A stretch of DNA of 11,093 nucleotides from Candidatus Rokuibacteriota bacterium. GTDB taxonomy: Bacteria > Methylomirabilota > Methylomirabilia > Rokubacteriales > CSP1-6. This document shows, in pieces, positions 1 through 6,103 of this stretch. The DNA lies in NCBI GenBank assembly GCA_003220195.1, contig QHRT01000001.1:17828-28920 (forward strand), in the 5' to 3' direction. The stretch's first letter is position 1; every line of letters starts with the position of its first letter. Made by a program: the position numbers and the translations under genes. Below the pieces are notes generated by a model. That model made no database searches, was not told the origin of the DNA, and worked only from the letters and a program-made list of their open reading frames with translations.

Positions 1-243
1 CGACGACGGCGCGCCGGTGACAATCGAGAGGTTGTTCGGGTTCGTGAAGCTCGGAATCACGCAATCGGCCGTGAGGTAGGCCCCGATTGCCCGGACGCGT
101 GCGAGCCACAGCATCGTGCCGGCCTCGATCGCACGCTAGAAATAGTCCGGCTCGCAGCCGTCGATGCAGACGACGACCAGCGGGCGTTCGGGGCGGCGAT
201 ACGTCCGGCCGTTCACGCTCACCAGCGACGTTCCCGTATTCAC
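1..243 (-). pseudogene. phnA: Phosphonoacetate hydrolase, 5' part, interrupted by a stop codon; runs off the left edge
   Basis: Read on the minus strand from a GTG at 243, the product begins V-N-T-G-T-S-L-V-S-V-N-G-R-T-Y and continues with LVVVCIDGCEPDYF, then a TAG stop (138-136), then RAIEAG, and after a diverged stretch ADCVIPSFTNPNNLSIVTGAP to the window edge. This matches the N-terminus of phosphonoacetate hydrolase, an alkaline-phosphatase-superfamily metalloenzyme that splits phosphonoacetate into acetate and phosphate during phosphonate use. Asp28 (CIDGCEP) and Thr67 (SFTNPNN) sit where the family has a metal ligand and the catalytic threonine. A GAGGAGG ribosome site lies 5 bases before the GTG, so initiation signals look intact. 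The stop replaces what is usually an acidic or polar residue, and the stretch MLWLARVRAIGAYLT diverges from the usual family sequence. A truncated 35-aa peptide would lack the active site. Family call is firm; pseudogene status assumes no sequencing error and no stop-codon recoding. Confidence -1.
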
Positions 244-312
244 GTGGGCCTCCTCGTGGGCTGCGCTCGCGCCATCGTGCCCCGCGGACGCCAGTCAAGT
301 CCAGTGGAGATG

Positions 313-647
313 TTCACGTTCGCTGGCGCACGCGTTGCCCTGACCTCCACGATGGTGGAATCCGCAGCGAACGACGCGCGTACGAGAAGATTCCCATTCG
401 CGAGCAGGTCGAGGTGCTCTCGCTCGTCGGGGACATCGCGCTCGGCGAGGACGGACCGACGGTCCATGCCCACGTGGTCGTCGGCAAACGCGACGGGACC
501 GCGCACGGCGGCCATCTCCTCGAGGCGAAGGTGTGGCCGACCCTCGAAGTGGAGCTGGCGGACGCTCCACGCCTCCTGCGCAAGCGCAAGGACGCCGAGA
601 CCGGCCTGGCGCTGATCGATCTCGACCTCGGCGAGCGCGCGGCGTAA
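313..647 (+). pseudogene. DUF296 (PPC/PCC domain) protein remnant, 5'-truncated and frameshifted
   Basis: The last 90 codons (372-647) read RRAYEKIPIREQVEVLSLVGDIAL, then PTVHAHVVVGKRDGTAHGGHLLEA, then WPTLEVEL and ETGLALIDL. This is the C-terminal two thirds of a DUF296/PPC-domain protein, a family of about 140 residues forming trimeric putative DNA- or metal-binding proteins; the GGHLLEA and VHAHVVV motifs are present. The expected preceding residues (F-T-x-I-G-A-F-x-x-V-T-L-G-W-W-N-P-Q-R) are spread over two other frames: FTFAGARVAL at 313-342 and WWNPQR at 353-370. At least two frameshifts therefore separate the pieces. The N-terminal 45-50 codons would overlap the phnA start at 243 and are not recognisable. 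An open frame from 87 covers the region, but its N-terminal half is unlike the family. I treat this as a decayed gene transcribed away from phnA. Confidence -1.
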
Positions 648-666
648 GACGGCGCGCCGCGCCTCA

Positions 667-696
667 GAGTTCCCGCGCCGCGGCGCTCGGGAACTC
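667..696. terminator. Strong hairpin, likely bidirectional terminator
   Basis: GAGTTCCCG at 667-675 pairs perfectly with CGGGAACTC at 688-696, and the 12-base loop contains the self-complementary CGCCGCGGCG. It sits between the DUF296 remnant (ending 647) and the converging 134-aa gene (stop at 726). There is no T-run, so it would be a GC-hairpin terminator or RNA-stability element rather than a textbook intrinsic terminator. Confidence -1.
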
Positions 697-711
697 GGAG
701 CGCCGCGGCGC
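675..711. repeat. 12-bp palindrome present twice (675-686 and 700-711)
   Basis: GCGCCGCGGCGC is a perfect palindrome. It occurs at 675-686, in the loop side of the first hairpin, and again at 700-711. The second copy is flanked by CGGAG (696-700) and CTCCG (714-718), which also pair. Two adjacent hairpins are therefore built on the same core, 25 bases apart. This could be a double terminator or a short interspersed palindromic element. Confidence -1.
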
Positions 712-725
712 GACTCCGCGCGGGG

Positions 726-1130
726 TCACTCCCACTGCGCGATGACGGCCCAGCGGTCGGTGCCCGTGACTTCCGCGACGATCCACGGATCGAGCTGCCG
801 CTCCTGGTAGTAGGTCGGCGTCGCGACCATGAACCGGGTGAAGAGCCCGGACTTCTGCGCGTCGTCGAACTTCAAGAGCGCCGGGTCGGGGATGGGCCCT
901 CGATAGTTCTCAATCGGCTCGAGCATGGCGCCCCGCACGTATCCGAATCGCCACGGCAGCGTCTCGCCGATGCGCACGCGGACCTCGGCCAGCGAGTAGA
1001 GGGGACCGTGCTCGAGCATCGCCCGCTCGAGTCGCTCCTGGAGCATCTGGCCGGGAAGCCGCGAACGGATGGCGCGGACGCGCGCCGCGACGTCGGGGGA
1101 TTCGAGATGAAGCTCGGTGGACTGATCCAT
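726..1130 (-). CDS. Hypothetical protein, 134 aa
   Basis: I do not recognise this family. The frame stays open upstream to 1280, but ATG at 1130 is preferred because AGGAGG lies 8 bases upstream of it; the residues added by the longer frame look non-coding. The protein starts MDQSTELHLESPDVAARVRAI, has no signal peptide and no membrane segment, and looks soluble and mixed alpha/beta. A helical N-terminal half (LPGQMLQERLERAMLEHGP) is followed by a Trp/Tyr/Pro-rich part with WRFGYVRGAMLEP, TPTYYQERQ and a C-terminus DPWIVAEVTGTDRWAVIAQWE that looks conserved and structured. It lies about 200 bases downstream of the ABC-transporter operon on the same strand but has its own ribosome site, so co-transcription is uncertain. 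Codon use is like its neighbours. That it is a real gene is likely; its function is unknown. Confidence -1.
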   Translation of the reverse strand: MDQSTELHLESPDVAARVRAIRSRLPGQMLQERLERAMLEHGPLYSLAEVRVRIGETLPWRFGYVRGAMLEPIENYRGPIPDPALLKFDDAQKSGLFTRFMVATPTYYQERQLDPWIVAEVTGTDRWAVIAQWE

Positions 1131-1309
1131 GAGAACACCTCCTCGGAGATCCGCGGTGCAACCGAATTGCCACGAGGGCGCCGTCGAGAAGGACATCGGC
1201 GAGGCCTGGGCTGGAAGGGGTTTCGCGCTCGCGACGAAGTTCTTACACGCTCGGTCCGTAGCGACTTTCGCGGCATTCACGTTGCACTGCCGGTCTCTGG
1301 TCTAGGAAA

Positions 1310-1325
1310 CGGTTTGAACGAACCG
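1310..1325. terminator. Weak hairpin after the ABC-transporter operon
   Basis: CGGTT (1310-1314) pairs with AACCG (1321-1325) around a 6-base loop, two bases beyond the ATPase stop codon (1330-1328) on the minus strand. The stem is only 5 bp and no T-run follows, so this is a tentative operon end. The rest of 1131-1327 shows no gene and no convincing promoter. Confidence -1.
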
Positions 1326-1327
1326 GA

Positions 1328-2302
1328 TCAGGGCGCGCGCTCGCGGTCGGCCGCCGCGACACGCTGGATGTCGGCGAGCGCCACGACGCCGACGATCCTG
1401 CCCGACGCGTCGATCACGCCGAGGCCGGGCCCGCCGTCACCGACGAGTCGGGCCAGCGCCTCTTTGGCGGTCGCGTCGTCCCGGATCGTCCGGCCTTGAT
1501 CCATCTGGCGATCGACCTCGGCTCCGGCCGCGCGCATGACCTCGCGTACCGCGACCAGGTCGAGCCGTTTGAGCGCGCGGTCGGCGCCCACGAATTCCTC
1601 GACGAACCGATCGGCCGGCCGCGTCAGGATCTCGGCCGGCGTGCCGAGCTGCACCAGGCGACCGGCCCTCATGATCGCGACGCGATCGCCCATCCGGATC
1701 GCCTCGTCGATGTCGTGGGTCACGAACACGATCGTCTTGCCGAGCGACCGGAGGATCTTCAAGAACTCGTTCTGCAAGCGCGTCCGGGTGATCGGATCGA
1801 CCGCGCCGAACGGCTCGTCCATCAACATCACCGGGGGATCGCCCGCGAGCGCGCGCGCGACACCGACGCGCTGACGCTCGCCGCCGGAAAGCTCGCGCGG
1901 GTAGCGACGGCCGTACGCGCCGGGCTCGAGCCCCACCAGCGTCAGCATCTCGTCGACGCGCGTCCGGATTCTCTCGTCGGGCCAGCCGGAGAGCCGCGGG
2001 ACCGTGGCGATGTTCTCGGTGATCGTCATGTGCGGGAACAGGCCGATCTGCTGGATGACGTAGCCGATGCCGCGCCGAAGAGCGACCGGGTCCTGGCTCA
2101 TGACATCTCGCCCGTCGAGCTCGATCGTGCCGCTCGTCGGCTCGACCAGGCGGTTGATCATCTTCATCGTCGTGGTCTTGCCGCATCCCGACGGCCCGAT
2201 CAGGACGCAGGTCTGTCCGCGCTCGACGTCGAGCGTGAGCCGGTCGACGGCCGGGCGTGACTGCCCAGGAAATGTCTTCGTGAGATCGCGCAGGCGGATC
2301 AC
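1328..2302 (-). CDS. Osmoprotectant (glycine betaine/choline/carnitine) ABC transporter ATPase, OpuCA/ProV family
   Basis: This 324-aa ATPase powers a betaine/choline-type importer at the inner face of the membrane. Visible motifs are Walker A GPSGCGKTT (36-44), Q-loop QQ (84-85), signature LSGGERQRVGVARAL (138-152), Walker B VMLMDEP (158-164) and H-loop His196 (VTHD). The segment VIQQIGLFPHMTI is typical of the quaternary-amine uptake ATPases. After the nucleotide-binding domain, about 85 residues remain, of which GPGLGVIDASGRIVGVVALADI looks like one CBS repeat; OpuCA-type relatives of about 380 aa usually carry two. The start is GTG at 2302, preceded by GGGAGGT, and it overlaps the permease stop by 4 bases (GTGA). 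The frame is open well upstream, but that part is antisense-like shadow inside the permease gene. It is the last gene of the operon. Exact substrate cannot be told from sequence. Confidence -1.
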   Translation of the reverse strand: MIRLRDLTKTFPGQSRPAVDRLTLDVERGQTCVLIGPSGCGKTTTMKMINRLVEPTSGTIELDGRDVMSQDPVALRRGIGYVIQQIGLFPHMTITENIATVPRLSGWPDERIRTRVDEMLTLVGLEPGAYGRRYPRELSGGERQRVGVARALAGDPPVMLMDEPFGAVDPITRTRLQNEFLKILRSLGKTIVFVTHDIDEAIRMGDRVAIMRAGRLVQLGTPAEILTRPADRFVEEFVGADRALKRLDLVAVREVMRAAGAEVDRQMDQGRTIRDDATAKEALARLVGDGGPGLGVIDASGRIVGVVALADIQRVAAADRERAP

Positions 2303-2952
2303 GCGACCTCCCGGAGCCCGCGCGGCGTCAGCGCGCGTTCCAGGCTGCCGAACAGGAGCTCGGTCGCGATTGCCAGGAGCGTCACGGGGATCGCGCCGAC
2401 CAGCAAGAGCTCGATCTGCATCATGCCGATGCCGGTCGTGATGAAGTCGCCGAGGCCTCCGCCGCCGATGAACGCGGCCAGGGTCGCGCTCGCGACGACC
2501 TGTACCGCGGACGTCCGGACGCCGGCCAGGATCACGGGCATCGCGAGCGGCAGCTCGACCCTCCACAAGATTTGCGATCGCGTCATGCCCATGCCCGCCG
2601 CCGACTCGACCGCGTCCGCGTCGACCTGCCGGAGACCGACGTAGGTGTTGGTGAGGATCGGCGGCAGGCCGAGGATCGTGAGCGCGACGAGTGACGGCAG
2701 GAATCCGATGCCGAGGAACGGCAGCGTGAAGGCGAGCACCGCCAGGCTCGGGATGGTGCGAAGCGTGTTGGCCGCGCCGAGCGTGACGAGCGCCGCGGTC
2801 GGCCAGCGGCTCACCCAGATCCCGGCCGGCAACGCCAGCACGAACGCGATCAGGAGCGCCAGCGCGGAGAGCTCGAGGTGGACGAGCACCGCGTCGCGGA
2901 ACTGCCCGGGGTCCGCGGCGACGTGCTGCCACGCGAGGATCACGAGCCGCAT
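2299..2952 (-). CDS. Osmoprotectant ABC transporter permease, OpuCB/ProW family (second permease)
   Basis: This 217-aa integral membrane protein has about five or six hydrophobic segments, beginning near residues 27-47 (LELSALALLIAFVLALPAGIWV). The EAA-type loop that docks the ATPase is at about 115-144 (VESAAGMGMTRSQILWRVELPLAMPVILAG), and FIGGGGLGDFITTGI is characteristic of betaine/osmoprotectant permeases. The ATG start is 7 bases downstream of the preceding permease's stop codon, and the stop overlaps the ATPase GTG by 4 bases, so translation is probably coupled. No strong ribosome site is seen before the ATG. Together with the other permease it would form the membrane heterodimer of the importer. 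Family call is firm. Confidence -1.
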   Translation of the reverse strand: MRLVILAWQHVAADPGQFRDAVLVHLELSALALLIAFVLALPAGIWVSRWPTAALVTLGAANTLRTIPSLAVLAFTLPFLGIGFLPSLVALTILGLPPILTNTYVGLRQVDADAVESAAGMGMTRSQILWRVELPLAMPVILAGVRTSAVQVVASATLAAFIGGGGLGDFITTGIGMMQIELLLVGAIPVTLLAIATELLFGSLERALTPRGLREVA

Positions 2953-2959
2953 CGGCCGG

Positions 2960-3583
2960 TCAGTCCGAACGCTCGACGGTGAGACGCCGCTCGAGACGGG
3001 TGAAGCCGACGTCGGCGGCGATCGCGGTGAGGGACGCGAGCACGCCGCCGGTGATGATCTTCGCCGGGAACGCCTGCTGGATTCCGTCGAAGATCAGCCT
3101 TCCGAGGCCGCCGCCGTTGATGTAGGCGGCGATCGTGGCGATGCCGATCACGGTGACCGTCGCGATCCGTACGCCGGCGATGATGACCGGCATCGCGAGC
3201 GGCAATTCGATCCTGACCAGCAGTTGCCACGGTCCGAAGCCCATGCCGCGCGCCGCTTCGACGACGTCGGCCGGCACCTCGCGGAGCCCGGTGGCGATGT
3301 TGCGGATCAGGATCAGGAGCGAGTACGACACCAGGCCGATGATCGCCGGCGTCCGGCCGAGCCCGACCAGCGGGATGAGCAAGGCGAAGAGCGCCAGGCT
3401 CGGGATCGTGTAGAGCAGGGCGGTGAACGCCATGACGGGCGCGTAGACGCGCGGGCGGCGGCTGGCCCAGATGCCGGCGGCGAGCGAGATCACGAACGCG
3501 ATGGCGACGGAGACGGAGACCAGGACGATGTGCTGCCACGTGGCCAGGAGGACGTCGTCGGCGTGCGAGAAGAGCCAGGCTAT
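2960..3583 (-). CDS. Osmoprotectant ABC transporter permease, OpuCB/ProW family (first permease), probable ATA start
   Basis: With the start placed at 3583 the product is 207 aa: (M)AWLFSHADDVLLATWQHIVLV and on to the TGA at 2962-2960. The first membrane segment covers about residues 16-38, the EAA loop is at about 109-135 (VEAARGMGFGPWQLLVRIELPLAMPVI), and AAYINGGGLGRLIFDGI is the family's C-terminal signature. No ATG, GTG or TTG is in frame between the upstream gene's stop region and the GTG inside the first membrane segment (FVISL). The best start is ATA at 3583-3581, which overlaps the binding-protein stop TAG as ATAG and is preceded by AAAAAGGG about 9 bases upstream. It gives an N-terminus of the usual family length and type. 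The reading frame is open further upstream within the binding-protein gene but has no plausible start there. Function call is firm; the start is inferred. Confidence -1.
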   Translation of the reverse strand: MAWLFSHADDVLLATWQHIVLVSVSVAIAFVISLAAGIWASRRPRVYAPVMAFTALLYTIPSLALFALLIPLVGLGRTPAIIGLVSYSLLILIRNIATGLREVPADVVEAARGMGFGPWQLLVRIELPLAMPVIIAGVRIATVTVIGIATIAAYINGGGLGRLIFDGIQQAFPAKIITGGVLASLTAIAADVGFTRLERRLTVERSD

Positions 3584-4473
3584 TTCACGAGGCCCTTTTT
3601 CTTGAGGAAGTCGCGCGCCACGTCCTTCGCCTCTTCCTTGTTGCCGTCGACGCGCCAGTTCAGCTCCGACATCTGGGGATCGTCGAGCATCTCGCTGATC
3701 TGGTTCAGCGCCGAGGCGACCGCGGGATGCTCCTTCAAGGCGTCCATCCGCACGACCGGCGCCACGAAGTACGGCGGCCAGAGATGCTTGTCGTCCTCGA
3801 GCTTGACCAGCCGGGCCTGGCTGATCTGTCCGTCGGTCGCGTAGCCGTCGATGACGTCGATCTGCCGGCTGAGCAGCGCGGGATAGCGCAGCCCGATCGC
3901 GATCGACCGGTCTTCCTTCCACTCCATGCCGTACTTCGCCTTCAACCCGGGGATGCCGTCCTTGCGCTGCCGGAATTCCGGGCCGGCGCCGAGCACGAGC
4001 TGTCGCGAGACCCTGGCGAGGTCGGACAGCGTCTTGAGCCGATATTTCTCCGCCGTGTCCGGCCGCACCACCAGGACGTACGTGTTGTTGATGCGCGTCG
4101 GCTCGAGCCAGGTCGCCTTCAGACTTCGCTCGTAGTACTGCTTCACCTTCTGATAGACCGCGTTCGGGTCGGTCATCGGCTCGGCCTTCAGCACGACCGA
4201 CAGCGCGGTCCCCGTGTACTCGGGATACATGTCGATCTCACCGGAGACGAGCGCCTGGTGCGCGACCAGCGTGCCGCCCATGTTGAGCTTGCGCTCCACC
4301 TTCATGCCGCGCGCCTCCAGCCCCTGGCCGTAGATCTCGGCCAGGATGATCTGCTCGGCGAAGTTCTTGGAGCCGATCCGGAAGGGGCCGGCGGCGCCCG
4401 TCGGCGCGGCCGCGCTCCACGCGACCGCGACCAGGACGACGAAGCCGACGAGCAGACGAGACGATCGGATCAT
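3580..4473 (-). CDS. Periplasmic osmoprotectant-binding protein (OpuCC/ProX/OsmF type)
   Basis: This 297-aa solute-binding protein captures a quaternary amine (glycine betaine, choline or similar) in the periplasm for the permease pair encoded next. A Sec signal peptide MIRSSRLLVGFVVLVAVAW...AAG occupies about residues 1-29. It lacks a lipobox cysteine, which suggests a soluble periplasmic protein in a Gram-negative-type cell. The mature part starts PFRIGSKNFAEQIILAEIYGQGLEARG and contains LNMGGTLVAHQALVSGEIDMYPEYTGTAL, both hallmarks of the OpuAC-type family, followed by INNTYVLVVRPDTAEKY, YATDGQI and the C-terminal FVAPVVRMDAL. The ATG at 4473 is chosen over the upstream ATG at 4533 because it directly begins the signal peptide and has AGGAG 9 bases upstream. 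It is the first gene of the operon and its TAG overlaps the next gene's ATA. Whether it is osmoregulated cannot be seen in the sequence. Confidence -1.
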   Translation of the reverse strand: MIRSSRLLVGFVVLVAVAWSAAAPTGAAGPFRIGSKNFAEQIILAEIYGQGLEARGMKVERKLNMGGTLVAHQALVSGEIDMYPEYTGTALSVVLKAEPMTDPNAVYQKVKQYYERSLKATWLEPTRINNTYVLVVRPDTAEKYRLKTLSDLARVSRQLVLGAGPEFRQRKDGIPGLKAKYGMEWKEDRSIAIGLRYPALLSRQIDVIDGYATDGQISQARLVKLEDDKHLWPPYFVAPVVRMDALKEHPAVASALNQISEMLDDPQMSELNWRVDGNKEEAKDVARDFLKKKGLVK

Positions 4474-4523
4474 GGACGGGTCTCCTGTCACGAGCCGCGC
4501 GCGGCGGGACGGTTCGATACGCG

Positions 4524-4552
4524 TTTCTAACACTGCCCGCGTGAAATGACAA
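4524..4552 (-). promoter_or_regulatory. Sigma70-like promoter for the osmoprotectant transporter operon
   Basis: On the minus strand TTGTCA (4552-4547, 5 of 6 matches to the -35 consensus) is followed after exactly 17 bases by TAGAAA (4529-4524, 4 of 6 to the -10 consensus). Transcription would start near 4517, giving a leader of about 44 bases before the binding-protein ATG at 4473. The match is reasonable but untested, and the sigma-factor preference of this organism is unknown. Confidence -1.
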
Positions 4553-4554
4553 CG

Positions 4555-4728
4555 CTAGACCGCGGCGAGCGGCTTCTTCGCCGGTTCGATCGCGATGAGC
4601 ACGGGGTTCGTCACCGGCCCCAGCGTCTTGACGAGACGGTCTTGAAGGCGCCCGATCGCTGCCTCGATCTCGCGGGTCCGGAGATCATCGCGAAACTCGA
4701 CGCCGAGCACGCGAGTGTGAGTATGGAG
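4555..4728 (-). pseudogene. Remnant of a cation diffusion facilitator (CzcD-like) C-terminal domain
   Basis: The minus strand reads HTRVLGVEFRDDLRTREIEAAIGRLQDRL, then TNPVLIAIEPAKKPLAAV and a TAG at 4557-4555. The pattern 'V-x-F-R-D-x-L-x-T-x-E-I-E-A-A-I-x-R-L-E', ending in 'I-x-I-E-P', is that of the cytoplasmic C-terminal domain of CDF heavy-metal efflux proteins. None of the preceding six membrane segments is present: upstream in this frame the sequence is antisense to the DUF420 gene. It may be a gene tail left after a deletion, or a very short gene starting at GTG 4710. It ends just before the transporter promoter. The match is by eye and moderate; a chance resemblance is not excluded. 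Confidence -1.
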
Positions 4729-4764
4729 GAGACACGAGCCGGGAAGTAGCAAGCGGGATGCCGA

Positions 4765-4770
4765 TATACT
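4765..4770 (+). promoter_or_regulatory. Possible -10 element close to the DUF420 start
   Basis: TATACT (5 of 6 to the -10 consensus) ends 7 bases before the ATG at 4778. There is no Shine-Dalgarno-like sequence between them, so the transcript could begin at or next to the start codon (leaderless). No good -35 hexamer is visible at 16-18 bases upstream. Tentative. Confidence -1.
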
Positions 4771-4777
4771 GCGCTCC

Positions 4778-5296
4778 ATGAAGGACCGCGTCGTCCTTCC
4801 GCTGATCGGCGTCATCTCCTCCGCCGTGCTCGTCGTCGTCGCCCTGCTGGTGCTGCGGCCGTCCGGGCAGAGCACCGCAACGATCGACGTGTCGGCGCTG
4901 CCCGCGCTCAACGCCGCCTTGAACCTGACGAGCGCATTGCTCCTCACCGTCGGCTTCGTCTTCATCCGCCGCGGCCAGGTTCGCGCGCACCTGGGATGCA
5001 TGGCGAGCGCGTTCGCCGTGTCGACCCTGTTCCTCGTCTCGTACGTCGTCTATCACTTTCACGCGGGATCGCGGCCGTTCACGGGGCAAGGCCTGGTCCG
5101 GCCCGTCTACTTCACGCTGCTCATTTCCCATATCGTGCTCGCGGCCGTCATCGTCCCGCTCGCATTGACCACGCTCTACCGGGCGTCGCGTGGCGAGTTC
5201 GGGCGGCATCGCGCCATCGCGCGCTGGACGTTGCCGATCTGGCTCTACGTGTCCGTGACGGGCGTGATCGTTTACTGGCTGGCGTATCTTCATTGA
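4778..5296 (+). CDS. DUF420 family membrane protein (YozB/CtaM-like)
   Basis: This 172-aa inner-membrane protein has about five transmembrane segments, at residues 5-26, 43-63, 73-93, 108-133 and 149-170. The family pattern is clear: LPALNAALNLTSALLLTVGFVFIRRGQVRAHLGCM, FLVSYVVYHFH, RPVYFTLLISHIVLA, LYRASRGEFGRHRAIARWTLPIWLYVSVTGVIVYW. Conserved histidines at 71, 93, 118 and 144 are candidates for metal or heme contacts. DUF420 proteins of Firmicutes (YozB, called CtaM in Staphylococcus) have been linked to maturation of heme-copper oxidases; whether that applies here is inference, because no oxidase genes are in the window. It is the first gene of the plus-strand block and is followed by a 204-base gap with two hairpins, so it is probably transcribed alone. 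Confidence -1.
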   Translation: MKDRVVLPLIGVISSAVLVVVALLVLRPSGQSTATIDVSALPALNAALNLTSALLLTVGFVFIRRGQVRAHLGCMASAFAVSTLFLVSYVVYHFHAGSRPFTGQGLVRPVYFTLLISHIVLAAVIVPLALTTLYRASRGEFGRHRAIARWTLPIWLYVSVTGVIVYWLAYLH

Positions 5297-5312
5297 GATC
5301 GAGGGGGAGCCT

Positions 5313-5332
5313 TCCGGCGCTCCTCCGCCGGA
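5313..5332. terminator. GC hairpin after the DUF420 gene
   Basis: TCCGGCG (5313-5319) and CGCCGGA (5326-5332) form a perfect 7-bp stem with a 6-base loop, 16 bases after the DUF420 stop codon. No T-run follows. The position supports a terminator. Confidence -1.
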
Positions 5333-5382
5333 GCGTCCGCGCTTCGCCCGATGGCCCCCCATCGGTTCGAACACGACAGATT

Positions 5383-5401
5383 GCGCGGGCAAAGCCCGCG
5401 C
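5383..5401. terminator. Second hairpin between the DUF420 gene and pncA
   Basis: GCGCGGGC (5383-5390) and GCCCGCGC (5394-5401) form a perfect 8-bp stem around the loop AAA. With the hairpin at 5313-5332 it separates the DUF420 gene from pncA. It may be a terminator or a palindromic intergenic element; no T-run is present. Confidence -1.
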
Positions 5402-5500
5402 GCGAGCCGCAGTGCTCCGAGCGGACGACGTGTATCATTTCGAGAGGGGCGAGACGACGCGGCCGCACCAAAACCCGAGGCCCGAAGACGGAGTTGAGGC

Positions 5501-6103
5501 ATGAGCTTCCAGATCGATCCGACGTCCGATGCCCTGGTGATCGTCGACGTCCAGAACGATTTCTGCCCCGGCGGCGCCCTGCCGGTTCCGGACGGCGATC
5601 GCGTGGTGCCGGTCCTGAACCGGTACGCGGCGCGCTTCGCGTCCCTCGGCGGCATCGTGTTCGCCACGCGCGACTGGCATCCCGCGCGCACGAAGCACTT
5701 CAAGGAGTTCGGCGGGGTGTGGCCGCCGCACTGTGTGCAGGACACGTCCGGCGCCGCGTTCCATCCCGAGCTGTCGTTACCGAAAGGCGCGCAGGTGGTG
5801 TCGAAGGGGATGGATACGGACCAGGACGCCTACTCGGCGTTCCAGGCGGAGAGCGACGACGGCCAGCCGTTCGCCGCGGCGCTCGCGGAGCACGGCGTCC
5901 AGCGGCTCTTCATCGGCGGACTCGCCACCGACTACTGCGTGAAGGCCACCGCGCTCGACGCGCTCGCCAACGGGTTCGAGGTGGTGATCCTGGAGGATGC
6001 GGTGCGCGCGGTCGAGGTGGAGCCGGGCGACGGCGCGCGCGCCTTCGACGAGATCGCGGCGGCCGGTGGCCGCTTCACGCGTCTCGAGAAGCTCGCCGGC
6101 TGA
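5501..6103 (+). CDS. pncA: Nicotinamidase
   Basis: This 200-aa cytosolic enzyme hydrolyses nicotinamide to nicotinate and ammonia in NAD salvage, and relatives also act on pyrazinamide. It belongs to the isochorismatase-like cysteine hydrolases and is full length. The catalytic triad is visible: Asp16 (IVDVQNDF), Lys102 (VVSKGMD) and Cys146 (GLATDYCVKAT). The metal-binding residues Asp58 and His60 (TRDWHP) and His66 are also present, and WPPHCVQDTSGAAFHPEL is the usual substrate-pocket segment. ATG at 5501 is chosen because GGAG lies about 9 bases upstream and the N-terminus fits the family. A -10-like TATCAT is at 5433-5438, without a clear -35. The next gene on the same strand begins about 130-200 bases downstream with no terminator between, so co-transcription with the ligD genes is possible but unproven. 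Confidence -1.
   Translation: MSFQIDPTSDALVIVDVQNDFCPGGALPVPDGDRVVPVLNRYAARFASLGGIVFATRDWHPARTKHFKEFGGVWPPHCVQDTSGAAFHPELSLPKGAQVVSKGMDTDQDAYSAFQAESDDGQPFAAALAEHGVQRLFIGGLATDYCVKATALDALANGFEVVILEDAVRAVEVEPGDGARAFDEIAAAGGRFTRLEKLAG

Noticed and set aside
2303..2932. Extension of the ATPase frame upstream of GTG 2302
   Set aside because: The extra codons lie inside the permease gene and are shadow sequence; the GTG with GGGAGGT and the 4-base overlap with the permease stop mark the real start.
2645..3844. Long plus-strand open frame (about 400 codons) opposite the two permeases and the binding protein
   Set aside because: Its product is low-complexity Arg/Asp/Gly-rich and antisense to three clearly conserved genes; open antisense frames are expected at this GC content.
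4685..5392. Minus-strand frame of about 235 codons opposite the DUF420 gene
   Set aside because: Composition is the antisense shadow of a conserved membrane-protein gene (polar, Asp/Glu/Arg-rich), with no family resemblance and no start signals.
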